Assembly (NCBI GenBank): GCA_021390615.1
Contig: JAJEJU010000022.1
Location: 310,001 to 374,000 of the forward strand
Direction: 5' to 3'
DNA length: 64,000 nt
From: Rhodanobacteraceae bacterium ZG21-1
GTDB taxonomy: Bacteria; Pseudomonadota; Gammaproteobacteria; Xanthomonadales; Rhodanobacteraceae
Both the position numbers and the translations under genes were made by a program. Each line of letters starts with the position of its first letter. The stretch's first letter is position 1. Below are positions 40,126-49,809 of this stretch, one piece after another. The notes under the pieces were generated by a model. It was not told the DNA's origin and did not search any database. It saw only the letters and a list, made by a program, of their open reading frames with translations.

Positions 40126-42504
40126 CTATGCCGTGGCAGGCCCGCGCAGGCCATTCTGGCTGACCTGTTGCTGCGCGACCTGCTGCTGGTCGAGCGCATG
40201 CGCCTCGTTGACGGTCTGCTGCATCGGCGGCGCCGGCTGCGACAGATTCACCGACTGACCGACACCCGCCTGGACTCCCTGCATGAAAAGATGATCGCCA
40301 CGAATCGCCACCGCGCCCAATTGCTCGGGCGAGTTGATCCCCGCCCGGCGAGCCTCGAGCGCAGCATGCACGACCATGTCGTCCCCGAATTGAGGCGGCA
40401 GATTCTCGCGCAATTTGGCGCAGATGGCCTGATCCCTGGGGGACAGCTCATTGAGCAGCCGCACTTGCTCGGGAGAGCGTTCAGCGGCGGGGGCATTCGC
40501 ATAATGAGGCGAACGCGCCTTGGCCCATTCGATGGAGTGTTCCTCGACACTGCGGCTCATCGCAAAATCGGTGCCGAGCGCGACTGACTTGTTCGGTTCG
40601 CCGGAAGGGCGCGCAAGAGCGACAGCCTGGTTCCCGCGAAGCTCCACGCGATCGATCACCGCATTGGCATACTCGACAGCCACGACCAGGCCTGCCGCCA
40701 GCCGCTCGGAATGGGGGCCCGGCGGAATGCCGCGCGCTGCTTCCATGCTGCGCACTTCCGCCAAGGTCGAGCGATACGTCTCGTGACCGGGGTGCGCCGG
40801 GTCGCGCATGTCTTTGGGCATCACGAAGGGTTTGACATCGGCTACCGCCGGCGACTGCGGTGTCGCCTGGACCTCGGCATGCTTGCCGGGTTTCGACGTC
40901 GCCCATGGCTCGGGCCCGGGCTTGTCGACCGTGAGCCCGGGATGGTCCGGGGTCCGGTGGATGTTGATCTGCACCCGCCTGGTGTCGATCTTTTCCCCGT
41001 CTTCTCCGATCTGCTTCAGCAGCGCGTCGGCGACCTTTCCCACGCCGGGCTGGGTGGTGTTTTTATCCGCCCATTGGTCTGCTGCGGAAACTGCGCGCTC
41101 AAGACGTGTTGTCGCGAAGACGTCTGGACTGCCTTTCTGCTCGGCGATCTGCCTCAGGCTTGAGGTTTTCATCTCGTGGATCTCGAGTTGTCCGTCGGGA
41201 TTCCTGGCAATGAAATCGACGCCATGCCCGGATTTGTTCTTGACCGAAACAATATCGGTATAGCCTTTCTGGGCCATGTCGTAGGTATGGATGGCCTCGC
41301 CGATATCATCGAGCTGCCCGTGGCTCAGCTTCTTGAGATCGACGCTCTTCATGCTCGCGTCGATCGCCTCCTGAAACGTCACGCCATGCTTGGCGGTGCC
41401 GTCCGCCGACTTGAAGACGTTGACATCGCCCTTGGCGATTTCTTTCAAGTCGTCCGGCGTGAACACTCCGGCCCGCAACATGCCATTGACGGTCTCGGTC
41501 TTCTTCGCCGCCTCGATGAATTCCGCGAGCTTGCCCTCCTCGCGGGCGCTCACCAGCGCGGAGCGAGTCACTTCCTGGGCGGCCTTGGCGGCCGCGCCGC
41601 CCTCCCGCTCCAGAGACGCTACCTTCTGCAGCAGGCCTGCCGCTTCGCTCACGCTGCGGATCGGCGAGTGATCCAGCAGCTCCAGCGCCTCGCCTAGCTT
41701 GCCGACCTTGCTGGCAGGAATGAGGGAGGTGATCACTTCCAACGCCGCCACACCTTGGGCACGGCCGACGTACTCTTGCCCGCGACCTTCTGCCTTGGCC
41801 TGCCCATAGCCGGCATGCCAAGTATCGTAAGCGCCCTTGGCCGCACGATAGGCATCCGTGGCGGCCTTGGCGGGATCCTTCTCGATTTCCTCGACGTAGT
41901 TCTTGACGACCTGCAGCACGCTTTCGCGGAAGGCATGATCCGTACTGAAGCGATAACCGAGCTTGGCCGCGTCGACGACGCCCGTCACCGTGCCCACCGC
42001 ATCCGAAACGATACCCTCCACCTGGCCGTACTCTCTCTGCACCCTGCCGATGGCCACCGAGGCGACTTCCGCCTCCAGCCGCTTTGACCAGCTGGCGTTC
42101 GGATCATCGAGCGTCGCCTGTGCCTTGTTCTGGCCGGCGGCGAGCGTGCCGGTGATACGTTGATCGACGGCCTCGATCTTGCCCTCGGCCCATCTCCAGG
42201 CTTCCGCCAGACCGTGCGTGATTTCGCTCCATCGGTAATGGCTACCCATGGCCTTGCCGAAATGGCTTTGTTCGTCGGAAGTATTGAGGTTGTCGCTGAT
42301 CGTGCGGATCAGTTGATCGCGTTCGCCCGTGTGATAGAGCGGCGAGTGGTGGACAGCTCGCATGAGTGCGTCGCTGTCCATGGTGCCGGCATGCCGGTTA
42401 TGCAGGATGAGGCGCTCGGCCTCGTATTTCACGGGATCGAACTGACCGTTGTCATCAGTGGCCGCAAGTAAAGCCGCAACGTCCCTTGTATCGGTGCGCT
42501 TCAT
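40126..42504 (-). CDS. Putative type IV secreted effector, PD-(D/E)xK-type nuclease with XVIPCD-like C-terminus
   Basis: A 792-residue protein without signal peptide. Residues 1-330 are helical, including VAALEVITSLIPASKVGKLG, a pre-toxin-like pattern. Residues about 420-450 hold SGHGVDFIARNPDGQLEIHE followed by MKTS, which fits the Asp-x(n)-Glu-x-Lys core of PD-(D/E)xK nucleases. The last 230 residues contain HPGHETYRSTLAEVRSMEAA, SERLAAGLVVAVEYAN and a Gln-rich tail (QQTVNEAHALDQQQVAQQQ), as in the XVIPCD signals of Xanthomonadales antibacterial type IV effectors. I infer a secreted nuclease toxin. No immunity gene with convincing coding character lies next to it. Confidence 0.75.
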   Translation of the reverse strand: MKRTDTRDVAALLAATDDNGQFDPVKYEAERLILHNRHAGTMDSDALMRAVHHSPLYHTGERDQLIRTISDNLNTSDEQSHFGKAMGSHYRWSEITHGLAEAWRWAEGKIEAVDQRITGTLAAGQNKAQATLDDPNASWSKRLEAEVASVAIGRVQREYGQVEGIVSDAVGTVTGVVDAAKLGYRFSTDHAFRESVLQVVKNYVEEIEKDPAKAATDAYRAAKGAYDTWHAGYGQAKAEGRGQEYVGRAQGVAALEVITSLIPASKVGKLGEALELLDHSPIRSVSEAAGLLQKVASLEREGGAAAKAAQEVTRSALVSAREEGKLAEFIEAAKKTETVNGMLRAGVFTPDDLKEIAKGDVNVFKSADGTAKHGVTFQEAIDASMKSVDLKKLSHGQLDDIGEAIHTYDMAQKGYTDIVSVKNKSGHGVDFIARNPDGQLEIHEMKTSSLRQIAEQKGSPDVFATTRLERAVSAADQWADKNTTQPGVGKVADALLKQIGEDGEKIDTRRVQINIHRTPDHPGLTVDKPGPEPWATSKPGKHAEVQATPQSPAVADVKPFVMPKDMRDPAHPGHETYRSTLAEVRSMEAARGIPPGPHSERLAAGLVVAVEYANAVIDRVELRGNQAVALARPSGEPNKSVALGTDFAMSRSVEEHSIEWAKARSPHYANAPAAERSPEQVRLLNELSPRDQAICAKLRENLPPQFGDDMVVHAALEARRAGINSPEQLGAVAIRGDHLFMQGVQAGVGQSVNLSQPAPPMQQTVNEAHALDQQQVAQQQVSQNGLRGPATA

Positions 42505-43374
42505 GTCCTTCCCCCATGCGCGACTACGCGGGAGAAAGCCTAAGTCGTGCTTATTTGATGGTCAACGCATACCGCACATAGCCCCTTTACCCGCCATCCG
42601 GATTGAAATCCGGTCTGCCGATTCAATGAATTACTTCATTCGACGCAAACAGGACTCCGGCTAGTCGCGCTTGCCGCCGGTTCGGCGAGCGAGTTCGGCC
42701 CTTCATTGGCAGCGAACTCGAGTTCCTCACGCCACCTGGCGAGGTTTTCACAGTCGCCCATTCGGGCTGCCGCGGTTCCATACCGGGAGTGGCAAGACCC
42801 GCGTGGCTGGCCACCATACGAGCCTGACGAAAACGCAGCCATGATCGAATGCGGACCTGCCTTCGGCGGCATCGACAGCACCGCCTCAGACCATGGCATG
42901 CCGAGGTTTCAGCAGGTCCCGCACCTTTGATGCACTCCAAAGCGGTACCCGACGACATGGGCTTCGCCAACGCTGGTCGTCCGGCTGTCCGGACGGAAAA
43001 GCGCGCGCATCAGATCTCACGAAGCCACGGGAAAGCCCGATGCCGCACGTGGAACGCGGGCTTCGGGCGCACCCTGCTCATGTCGATGGCATGCACGTCT
43101 GGAGAGTATTCCAGCGCTCTTCGTCGTTAGCTGTTCGCGATCTATCCTGTGTCGGACTCGGCATGCTCGCTTGAACCACCGGCACGGCGGCGGGTCGATC
43201 TCGATAGTGACGCGCTGGTGGCGCACCTCGATCTTGTGACCCGCGCCTCCCTCCAGCATCGAAAAGCGCAGGCCCCGATCACACCGTGACGCTATGTCGC
43301 AGCCGTGCGCAGCATATGGCCACAAAACCTGTGCGATGATCCTGAAGCCTTCCAGAGGCTTACCAGGTTCGGGG
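42505..43374. other. 870-bp region without a supported gene
   Basis: Both strands were read between the effector start and the DUF2946 gene. Open frames exist, for example minus 42636-42899 and minus 43017-43514, but their composition is that of shadow frames (runs of Arg, Ser, His) and none has a good ribosome binding site or a recognisable motif. It may contain a decayed gene, such as a lost immunity partner, but nothing shows this. Confidence 0.5.
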
Positions 43375-43749
43375 ATGACGGCGTTCCGCAGGACAACACG
43401 GCGCAGAGGAATCGCCTGGCTGGCGAGCGTCGCGCTGTGGCTGAGCATCGTCGCGCCGGTGATCTCGCAGGCCCTGCCTGCCGCATCCGGTTTCGACCTG
43501 GGCGCCTGGTGCACCAGCCACGGCCTGGATGAGCATCATCACGCGGCGCCGGGCGAACCGATGGCGCCGCTCGATCATTGCGGCTACTGCGGCCTGCTCG
43601 GCCACAGCCCGCTGCTGCCCGGCGTGGCCAGCCTCGAACTGCCCGCCGCCGACCTGCACGATCTGGCACCTGCGGCACCCGCCGCCCAGGCTGCGCCGCG
43701 CCCGCGCGTGCTCAGCGCGCCTGCGCGCGGACCACCCGCCACCTGCTGA
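43375..43749 (+). CDS. DUF2946-family protein
   Basis: A 124-residue protein. ATG at 43375 starts a basic N-terminus and one membrane segment (IAWLASVALWLSIVAPVISQ), then a soluble part with GAWCTSHG and LDHCGYCGLLGHSPL. The CxxC and neighbouring His are the conserved features of DUF2946, a family generally encoded ahead of TonB-dependent copper or metal receptors, as here. Metal binding is plausible. The C-terminus is Ala/Pro-rich. It precedes the receptor by 159 bp. Confidence 0.82.
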   Translation: MTAFRRTTRRRGIAWLASVALWLSIVAPVISQALPAASGFDLGAWCTSHGLDEHHHAAPGEPMAPLDHCGYCGLLGHSPLLPGVASLELPAADLHDLAPAAPAAQAAPRPRVLSAPARGPPATC

Positions 43750-43908
43750 CGCTCGATTCGAAACCGTGACGCGGCGCGTCGATTGACGCAGCCGCAACGC
43801 GCGTGCCGCTTCGCTACGGTCGATGCGCCTCTTCGGCGCACACGAGCCTGTGCGATGTCGTCGTCATCCTGCGCGGCCCAGCGCCGCCGCCCCATCACAG
43901 GATTCGCC

Positions 43909-46224
43909 ATGTTTTCCGCAAGCACCGCCCGCGCGGCCGCCCTTCCGCTGGCCGCTCTTCCACTGGCCACGCTGCTCGCCACCGGCGCGGCCGCGCAGAG
44001 CGCGCCGCCCGGCAACGACACCGAGGCCACCCGCCAGGCCACCAATCTCGGCAGCATCAAGGTCACCGCGCCGGTCGCGCACACGCAGAGCCCGAAGTTC
44101 CCGGCCAGCCAGGTCAGCATCCCGGCCGAACAGGTCGAGGCCACCATCAATGCGATCGACGTGGAGGACGCCGCCAAGTACCTGCCCAGCGTATTCATCC
44201 GCAAACGCAATTACGGCGACACCCAGCCGGTGCTGGCCACACGCACCTGGGGGCTGAATTCGAGCGCGCGCACCCTGGTCTACATCGACGACATTCCGAT
44301 CTCTGCGCTGATCGCCAACAACAACACCATCGGCGCGCCGCGCTGGGGCATGGTGTCGCCGGAGCAGATCGATCACGTCGACATGCTCTATGGCCCCTTC
44401 TCGGCGGCCTACGCCGGCAACTCGATGGGCGGCGTGATGCAGACCAGCACGCGCACGCCGGAGAAGACCGAGCTCAGCATCCGCCAGACCGAGGCGGTGC
44501 AGGACTACGACCAGTACGGCACCCACGATCACTTCAGCACCAGCCAGACCAGCCTCACCGTCGGCGGGCGCGACGGCCGGCTGGGCTGGTTCCTCGGCGC
44601 CAATCTGCAGAACAGCTTCAGCCAGCCGCTGTCCTACCTCACCGCGGCGGCGCCGCCGGCCGGCACCAGCGGCAGCATCCCGGCCAGCAACAAGCTGGGC
44701 CAGACCGCCGACGTGGTGGGCGCGGGCGGCCTGCTGCACACGCGCATGCTCAACCTCAACGGCATGTTCACCTACGACCTGACGCCCAGCCTGCGCGCGA
44801 CCTACCTGGTCGGCTTCTGGAGCAACGACGGCCAGTCGCGCGCGCAGAGCTACCTCACCGGCGCGAACGGGCAGCCGACCTACGGCAAGGTGGCCGGCTT
44901 CGCCAGCAACATCTATCAGCTGGAAGCACATCACCTGATGCAGGCGCTGTCGCTGAAGACCGACACCCGCGGTGATTTCGACGGCGCCCTGGTACTCACC
45001 CACTACGACTTCATCAAGGACCAGCAGCTCAATCCCGCCGCGGTGACCGCCGGCACCGGGCTCAGCAGCAATGGCCGGCTGGCCAGCTACGCCGGCACCA
45101 ACTGGTCGACCCTGGACCTGAAGGGCATCTGGCGGCCGGACGGCTACGACGGCAACCAGGAAGTCTCCGCCGGCGCGCACGCCGACCAGTACGTGCTGAA
45201 GAATCCCACCAACAATACCCAGGTGTGGCAGGACGCGGACAGCCTGGGCAGCCTGTATGCCGCGGGCCGCGGCAAGACCCAGACCCAGGCGCTGTGGCTG
45301 CAGGACGCGTGGCGCTTCGCCCCGGCCTGGCTGGCCACGCTGGGCGGGCGCTACGAATGGTGGCAGGCCAGCGACGGCTATAACTACACCTCGCTCAGCA
45401 GCGGCGGGGGCATCGGCGTGGCGCAACCCAAGGAACGCGCGGACGGCTTTTCGCCCAAGCTGAGCGTGCAGTGGGATTTCGCGCCGAACTGGCAGCTCAC
45501 CGGCTCGCTGGCCAAGGCAGTTCGCTTCCCCACCGTGGGCGAGCTGTACCAGCTGGTCGCCACCGGCCCGACCTACAGCACGCCGAATCCCGATCTGAAA
45601 CCCGAGACCGCGCACAGCGGCGAACTGGCCCTGGAGCATCAGCTCGAGCGCAGCTCGGTGCGCCTGTCGCTGTTCCAGGAAAACACCTGGAACGCGCTGA
45701 TCGCGCAGACCGCCTTTTTATCCAGCTACCCGGTACCGGTGAGCTACACCATGAACGTGGGCAAGTTGCGCAACCGTGGCCTGGAGCTGGCGGCGCAGCA
45801 GCGCGACGTGCTGATCGACGGCCTCGACCTGGCCGGCAGCGTCACCTATGTCGACTCGACCATCCTCTCCAACGACGGCTTCGTCAGCACCGCCAACACC
45901 ACCTCCGACGGCAAGCGCGCACCCTATGTGCCGCGCTGGCGCGCCACCGCGGTGATCACCTACCGGCCCGACAGCGCCTGGGCGTTCACCCTGGCCGGGC
46001 GCTACAGCAGCCGGCAGTACTCGACGCTGGACAACACCGACAATACCGGCCACGTGTTCGGCGCCTTCGACGGCTACACCGTGTTCGACGCACGCGCGCA
46101 CTACCAGATCAACGAACAATGGTCGGCCTCGTTCGGCGTGGACAACTTCACCAACGAAAAATACTTCCTGTACCACCCGTTTCCGCAGCGCACCTACGTG
46201 GCGGACCTGAAGTTCACCCTATGA
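43909..46224 (+). CDS. TonB-dependent metal/siderophore-type receptor
   Basis: A 771-residue receptor; ATG at 43909 follows AGGA and opens a signal peptide (ARAAALPLAALPLATLLATG). The plug is recognisable from NLGSIKVTAPVAHTQSPKFP (TonB box-like start), then DAAKYLPSVFIRKRNYGDTQ and VDMLYGPFSAAYAGNSMGG. The barrel ends in YVADLKFTL with the usual terminal aromatic region. The presence of DUF2946 before it and a PepSY membrane protein after it suggests import of copper or iron, with copper favoured by the Met/His-rich loop of the partner. Stop to next start 14 bp. Confidence 0.87.
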   Translation: MFSASTARAAALPLAALPLATLLATGAAAQSAPPGNDTEATRQATNLGSIKVTAPVAHTQSPKFPASQVSIPAEQVEATINAIDVEDAAKYLPSVFIRKRNYGDTQPVLATRTWGLNSSARTLVYIDDIPISALIANNNTIGAPRWGMVSPEQIDHVDMLYGPFSAAYAGNSMGGVMQTSTRTPEKTELSIRQTEAVQDYDQYGTHDHFSTSQTSLTVGGRDGRLGWFLGANLQNSFSQPLSYLTAAAPPAGTSGSIPASNKLGQTADVVGAGGLLHTRMLNLNGMFTYDLTPSLRATYLVGFWSNDGQSRAQSYLTGANGQPTYGKVAGFASNIYQLEAHHLMQALSLKTDTRGDFDGALVLTHYDFIKDQQLNPAAVTAGTGLSSNGRLASYAGTNWSTLDLKGIWRPDGYDGNQEVSAGAHADQYVLKNPTNNTQVWQDADSLGSLYAAGRGKTQTQALWLQDAWRFAPAWLATLGGRYEWWQASDGYNYTSLSSGGGIGVAQPKERADGFSPKLSVQWDFAPNWQLTGSLAKAVRFPTVGELYQLVATGPTYSTPNPDLKPETAHSGELALEHQLERSSVRLSLFQENTWNALIAQTAFLSSYPVPVSYTMNVGKLRNRGLELAAQQRDVLIDGLDLAGSVTYVDSTILSNDGFVSTANTTSDGKRAPYVPRWRATAVITYRPDSAWAFTLAGRYSSRQYSTLDNTDNTGHVFGAFDGYTVFDARAHYQINEQWSASFGVDNFTNEKYFLYHPFPQRTYVADLKFTL

Positions 46225-46237
46225 GCGGGATCGCCGC

Positions 46238-47683
46238 ATGAACGAGCCGCATCCCCGCGAGCGCCGTCGCCGCAACGCCTATCTCCTGTTGTGGCGCTGG
46301 CATTTCTACGCCGGCCTGTGCTGCGTGCCGTTCGTGCTGTGGCTGGCCACCACCGGCATGATCTACCTGTTCCGCCCGCAGTTGGAGCCGCTGCTGGAGC
46401 AGCGCTACGCCCACGTGGGCGACGGCACGCGGCAGCCTCCGTCGGCGCAGGTGGCGGCCGCGCTGCGCGCCGTGCCCGGCGGCGTGCTCAATGCCTATGA
46501 GCTGCCCGCCGCGCCAGATGCGGCCACCCGCGTGCTGGTCGGCAAGGGCGCGGAGGTCATCCGCGTGTTCGTCAATCCGTCGAACCTGCAGGTGCTGCAC
46601 GTGGTGCGCGAGAACGACCGCTTCATGCGGGTGATCTTCCATCTGCACGGCGAGCTGCTGCTGGGCGACCGCGGCTCGATGGTGGTGGAACTGGCGGCCT
46701 CGTGGACCATTCTGATGCTGCTCACCGGGCTGTACCTGTGGTGGCCGCGGCACGGCCGGCTGGGCGGCGCGCTGTATCCCCGCCTCGGCCGCGGCGGACG
46801 CGTGTTCTGGCGCGACCTGCATGCAGTCACCGGGGTGTGGATTTCGCTGCTGGCCTTGTTCCTGTTGGTGTCGGGCCTGCCTTGGAGCAAATCCTGGGGC
46901 GGCATGCTGCGCAGCGCGCGACAGCTGTATGCCGCCGCGCCGGTGCAGCAGGACTGGAGCACCGGCAGCGGCTCGGAGCGCGCGCGCGCCGCGGCCGAGA
47001 ATGCAGCCGTCCAAACCGCAGGTGCCGGCACGGGATCCACCGACGAGCACGCCATGCATGGTGGCATGTCGATGCCCATGCCCATGCCCATGCCCATGCC
47101 GACACGCGATGCAATGCCCGTCGACGCGACGCCGCTGGACCGGCTGGTGCCGCTGGTCGCCGCGCAGAGGCTGGCGCCGCCGGTGCTGATCTCGCCGCCG
47201 TCGCGCTTCAAGCCCTCGTGGAGCGCGCGCTCGGATGCGCAGGATCGCAGCAAAGGCGTGGATCTGCTGCTCGACGGCGCGCAGGGCCGCATCCTCAGCC
47301 GCACCGATTTCGCTCAGCGCCCCCTGCTCGACCGCCTGATCGGCTACGGCATCGCCATCCACGAAGGCCAGCTGTTTCCGCCGCTCAACCAGATCCTCGG
47401 CGTAGGCACCGCGTTAGGCCTGATTACCCTGTGCGTCAGCTCGCTGGTGCTGTGGTGGCGCCGTCGTCCAGCCGGCGTGCTCGGTGCGCCGCCTGCCGAC
47501 GCCGCCGCGCGCTATCCGGTGCCGATGCTGGCGCTGCTGATGCTGCTCGGCGTGCTGCTGCCCCTGCTGGGCGCCTCGATGCTGCTGGTACTGGTGCTGG
47601 AACGCACTTGTCTGCGGCGCTTGCCCCACGCGCGTCGGTTTCTGGGGCTGGCTTCGCCTGAAGCGGACCGTCGCGTGTCTTGA
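46238..47683 (+). CDS. PepSY-associated membrane protein with Met/His-rich loop
   Basis: A 481-residue inner-membrane protein of the PepSY-associated TM (PiuB-like) type. It opens with LLLWRWHFYAGLCCVPFVLW, a helix typical of the family, then a periplasmic PepSY-like region, FHLHGELLLGDRGSMVVELA and LTGLYLWWPRHGR, and FWRDLHAVTGVWISLLALFL. Between residues about 250 and 300 lies a loop with EHAMHGGMSMPM continued as repeated Met-Pro pairs, which could bind copper. The C-terminus has three more helices. In the family such proteins are thought to aid reduction or transfer of imported metal. Operon with the receptor. Confidence 0.82.
   Translation: MNEPHPRERRRRNAYLLLWRWHFYAGLCCVPFVLWLATTGMIYLFRPQLEPLLEQRYAHVGDGTRQPPSAQVAAALRAVPGGVLNAYELPAAPDAATRVLVGKGAEVIRVFVNPSNLQVLHVVRENDRFMRVIFHLHGELLLGDRGSMVVELAASWTILMLLTGLYLWWPRHGRLGGALYPRLGRGGRVFWRDLHAVTGVWISLLALFLLVSGLPWSKSWGGMLRSARQLYAAAPVQQDWSTGSGSERARAAAENAAVQTAGAGTGSTDEHAMHGGMSMPMPMPMPMPTRDAMPVDATPLDRLVPLVAAQRLAPPVLISPPSRFKPSWSARSDAQDRSKGVDLLLDGAQGRILSRTDFAQRPLLDRLIGYGIAIHEGQLFPPLNQILGVGTALGLITLCVSSLVLWWRRRPAGVLGAPPADAAARYPVPMLALLMLLGVLLPLLGASMLLVLVLERTCLRRLPHARRFLGLASPEADRRVS
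47072..47100 (+). repeat. Tandem hexanucleotide ATGCCC (about 4.8 copies)
   Basis: ATGCCC is repeated without interruption inside the PepSY gene and encodes Met-Pro pairs. Being a multiple of three, changes in copy number would lengthen or shorten the loop without a frameshift. Confidence 0.85.
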
Positions 47684-47808
47684 GCGCCAAGATGTCTTGA
47701 GCGCCGCGATGTCCGAGCCGGAATTACCTCGATCGCTGCGTGAGCTTTGAAGCAAGCCGAGAGAAAACCATCGGCGTGTCCACGCCCGACTCACTACAGC
47801 CCGACTCA

Positions 47809-48024
47809 CTACAGGCAGCCTGAGCGCTGCCGTGGCAGAGAGGAGATCGGCGCATCCGCCAAGGCCAGTTCGATCCAGGCATCAAGATCGTCGGCGTACT
47901 TATCGACCGCCACGGCTGTTTTCAGTACAGCTGCCTCCACTGCATTCCCCACCACGTCGATCACGCCATCATCTGCGGTCGACGACGATCCAATCTTGCA
48001 TTCGAAGCGCAGTTGGCCTTGCAC
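47809..48024 (-). CDS. Weak candidate small gene
   Basis: A 71-residue frame with GTG at 48024. Composition looks natural (VGNAVEAAVLKTAVAVDKYA, then DDLDAWIELALADAP) and codon use is even. Against it, a terminator-like hairpin ends 12 bp upstream, leaving no room for a promoter, and no ribosome binding site is evident. I recognise no family; it may be the end of a decayed gene. Confidence 0.3.
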   Translation of the reverse strand: MQGQLRFECKIGSSSTADDGVIDVVGNAVEAAVLKTAVAVDKYADDLDAWIELALADAPISSLPRQRSGCL

Positions 48025-48035
48025 GCCGCAAAGCC

Positions 48036-48065
48036 AGAAAAGAAAGGCGCCCCTTGCGGGGCGCC
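48036..48065 (-). terminator. Rho-independent terminator (minus strand)
   Basis: GGCGCCCC (48046-48053), a TTGC loop and GGGGCGCC (48058-48065) form a perfect 8-bp stem, followed on the minus strand by TTTCTTTTC. It would stop leftward transcription, for example from lacI about 320 bp to the right. On the plus strand no T-run follows, so it acts one way. Confidence 0.72.
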
Positions 48066-48384
48066 AGTGGGCTTAGCAGGGCAACTGATCCGCCCGGAGT
48101 GCGCCAGCTTAGCGTCGGCTCCGTCCAGACAACCAGCGCAGCACTAGATTGCGCTCGATCATGCGCGGGGCATATCAGCCGCAAACGCTGCGTCGAGTAG
48201 GAATCGCCCTACATGCCGCGATAGCAAGCTCACCGGATGATTGCGGGGACGACAGCAACGGCACGCCTAGGTTTGGCAGGTAAGGATACGGCACGTGCGC
48301 TTCTTCGGCGGCTCAGGCCATGCTCGCTACCGTCGCCGGCAACCAGCTGCGACACAGCTCATGCAGACCACCCCGTACAACGAC

Positions 48385-49425
48385 TCAACGCAACTGGCCG
48401 TACAAACTGGAGCGCCGCACCACCAGGCTGGCCGGCAGCATGGCGCTCTGCACCGGTTCACCGCGGATCAGCCGCAGCAGGCTGTCGACCAGCAGCTCGC
48501 CGGCTTGGCGGGTGTCCTGCAGCACGGTGGTCAGCGGCGGATTGACGAAGCGCGCGGTGGGAATGTCGTCGAAGCCGGCCAGCGCGACGTCGCGCGGCAC
48601 CTGCAGGCCATGCTCGTTGAGCACGCCCAGTGCGCCGATCGCGATCAGGTCGCTGGCGGCGAACACCGCGTCGAACGGCGCCTCGCGCGCCAGCAGCGTC
48701 TCCATCGCCTCGCGACCGGAGCGCTCGCTGCTCTCGGCATTCGCCTGCAGGCGTGGATCGAGCTCCAGGCCGGCGGCCTCGACCGCGGCGGCATAGCCAC
48801 GATAGCGCTCGAAGAATTCCGGGTAGTGGCTGGAGGCGTCGCCGAGAAAGGCGATGCGGCGGCAGCCCTGCTCGATGAAGTGCTCGGCCACCGCGCGGCC
48901 ACCGTGGAAGTTGTCCGAGCCGACCGAGATGTCCGGCTGGTCCGGCAGCACCGCGCCCCAGCGCAGGAAGCGCGTGCCCTGCGCGACCAGTTGCTCCAAC
49001 CGCCCGCAATAGTCCAGGTAGTCGCCGTAGCCCAGCAGGATGATGCCGTCGGCCTTCTTGCTGTCGGCAAAATCGGCATGCCAGTTGTGCGAGAACTGCT
49101 GGAACGAGATCAGCAAGTCGTAGCCCTGCCGCGCGCAGGCGCGAGTGATCGAACCGAGCATGGACAGGAAGAACGGGTTGATGTGCGACTCGTCGACCGT
49201 GGGGTCTTCGAAGAACAGCAGGGCCAGCGTGCCGGTGTGCTTGGCGCGCAGGCTGGAGGCATGCTTGTCGACCTTGTAATTCAGCGCCTCCACGGCTTCC
49301 TGCACGCGGCGCCGCGTCTCCTCGTTGACCAGCGGGCTGCCGCGCAGCGCGCGCGACACCGTGGACTGGGAGACCCCGGCCAGGTGGGCGATGTCGAACG
49401 AGGTGGTCTTGCCTTTGCCGCGCAC
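48385..49425 (-). CDS. LacI-family transcriptional regulator of the glucan locus (proposed)
   Basis: A 346-residue regulator. The N-terminal HTH is TTSFDIAHLAGVSQSTVSRA with the recognition helix QSTVSRAL, followed by the hinge helix region (VDKHASSLRAKHTGTLAL). The rest is a periplasmic-binding-protein-like effector domain (DGIILLGYGDYLDY, GCRRIAFLGDASSHYPEF and FDDIPTARFVNPPLTTV). GTG start. It stands beside the sugar porter at 49810, which has an operator identical to those near the GH13 and receptor genes, so it is the natural candidate to bind them; the inducer is probably a maltose-type sugar. Family is certain, target is inference. Confidence 0.9.
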   Translation of the reverse strand: MRGKGKTTSFDIAHLAGVSQSTVSRALRGSPLVNEETRRRVQEAVEALNYKVDKHASSLRAKHTGTLALLFFEDPTVDESHINPFFLSMLGSITRACARQGYDLLISFQQFSHNWHADFADSKKADGIILLGYGDYLDYCGRLEQLVAQGTRFLRWGAVLPDQPDISVGSDNFHGGRAVAEHFIEQGCRRIAFLGDASSHYPEFFERYRGYAAAVEAAGLELDPRLQANAESSERSGREAMETLLAREAPFDAVFAASDLIAIGALGVLNEHGLQVPRDVALAGFDDIPTARFVNPPLTTVLQDTRQAGELLVDSLLRLIRGEPVQSAMLPASLVVRRSSLYGQLR

Positions 49426-49809
49426 GTCGGAATCCTGTCAGCCGCTCCCGGAAATCGGGCGACCCGCACCGTCGCGGGTCGCCGGGAAAATCCTAGCCGG
49501 ATTCGCTGCCTTCCGTCGCCCCCGCGAGGAACGATCGCTCCGGGCAGCTTGATATTCGCTCCGGGCTCAGAGCCTGCTCACGATGTCCAGACGCCTCGCA
49601 TGGTCGTTGCGTGGCCGCCAGGCAGTCGTGCGTGGCGCTAGGCTGACGAACCTGCCGCATGGGGGCCATGCGATGGCAACCCGCCAAGCCGGGGCTGCTT
49701 GCCCGCGTCTCCGCGTCATCAGTCAATGGCGGAGCGCCATGCCTTCATGCTTCCTCCGCCCTTACGCAAGCCGTTCCCGACGCAAGCTGCCCGGAGAGCA
49801 TGAACAGGC
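49426..49809. other. 384-bp gap between lacI and the sugar porter
   Basis: Both neighbours are on the minus strand. I see no credible gene, repeat or operator match in this stretch, although it must contain the lacI promoter. Confidence 0.5.

Noticed and set aside
42636-42970. Minus-strand frames upstream of the effector as an immunity gene
   Set aside because: Composition is shadow-like and no ribosome binding site or immunity motif was seen.
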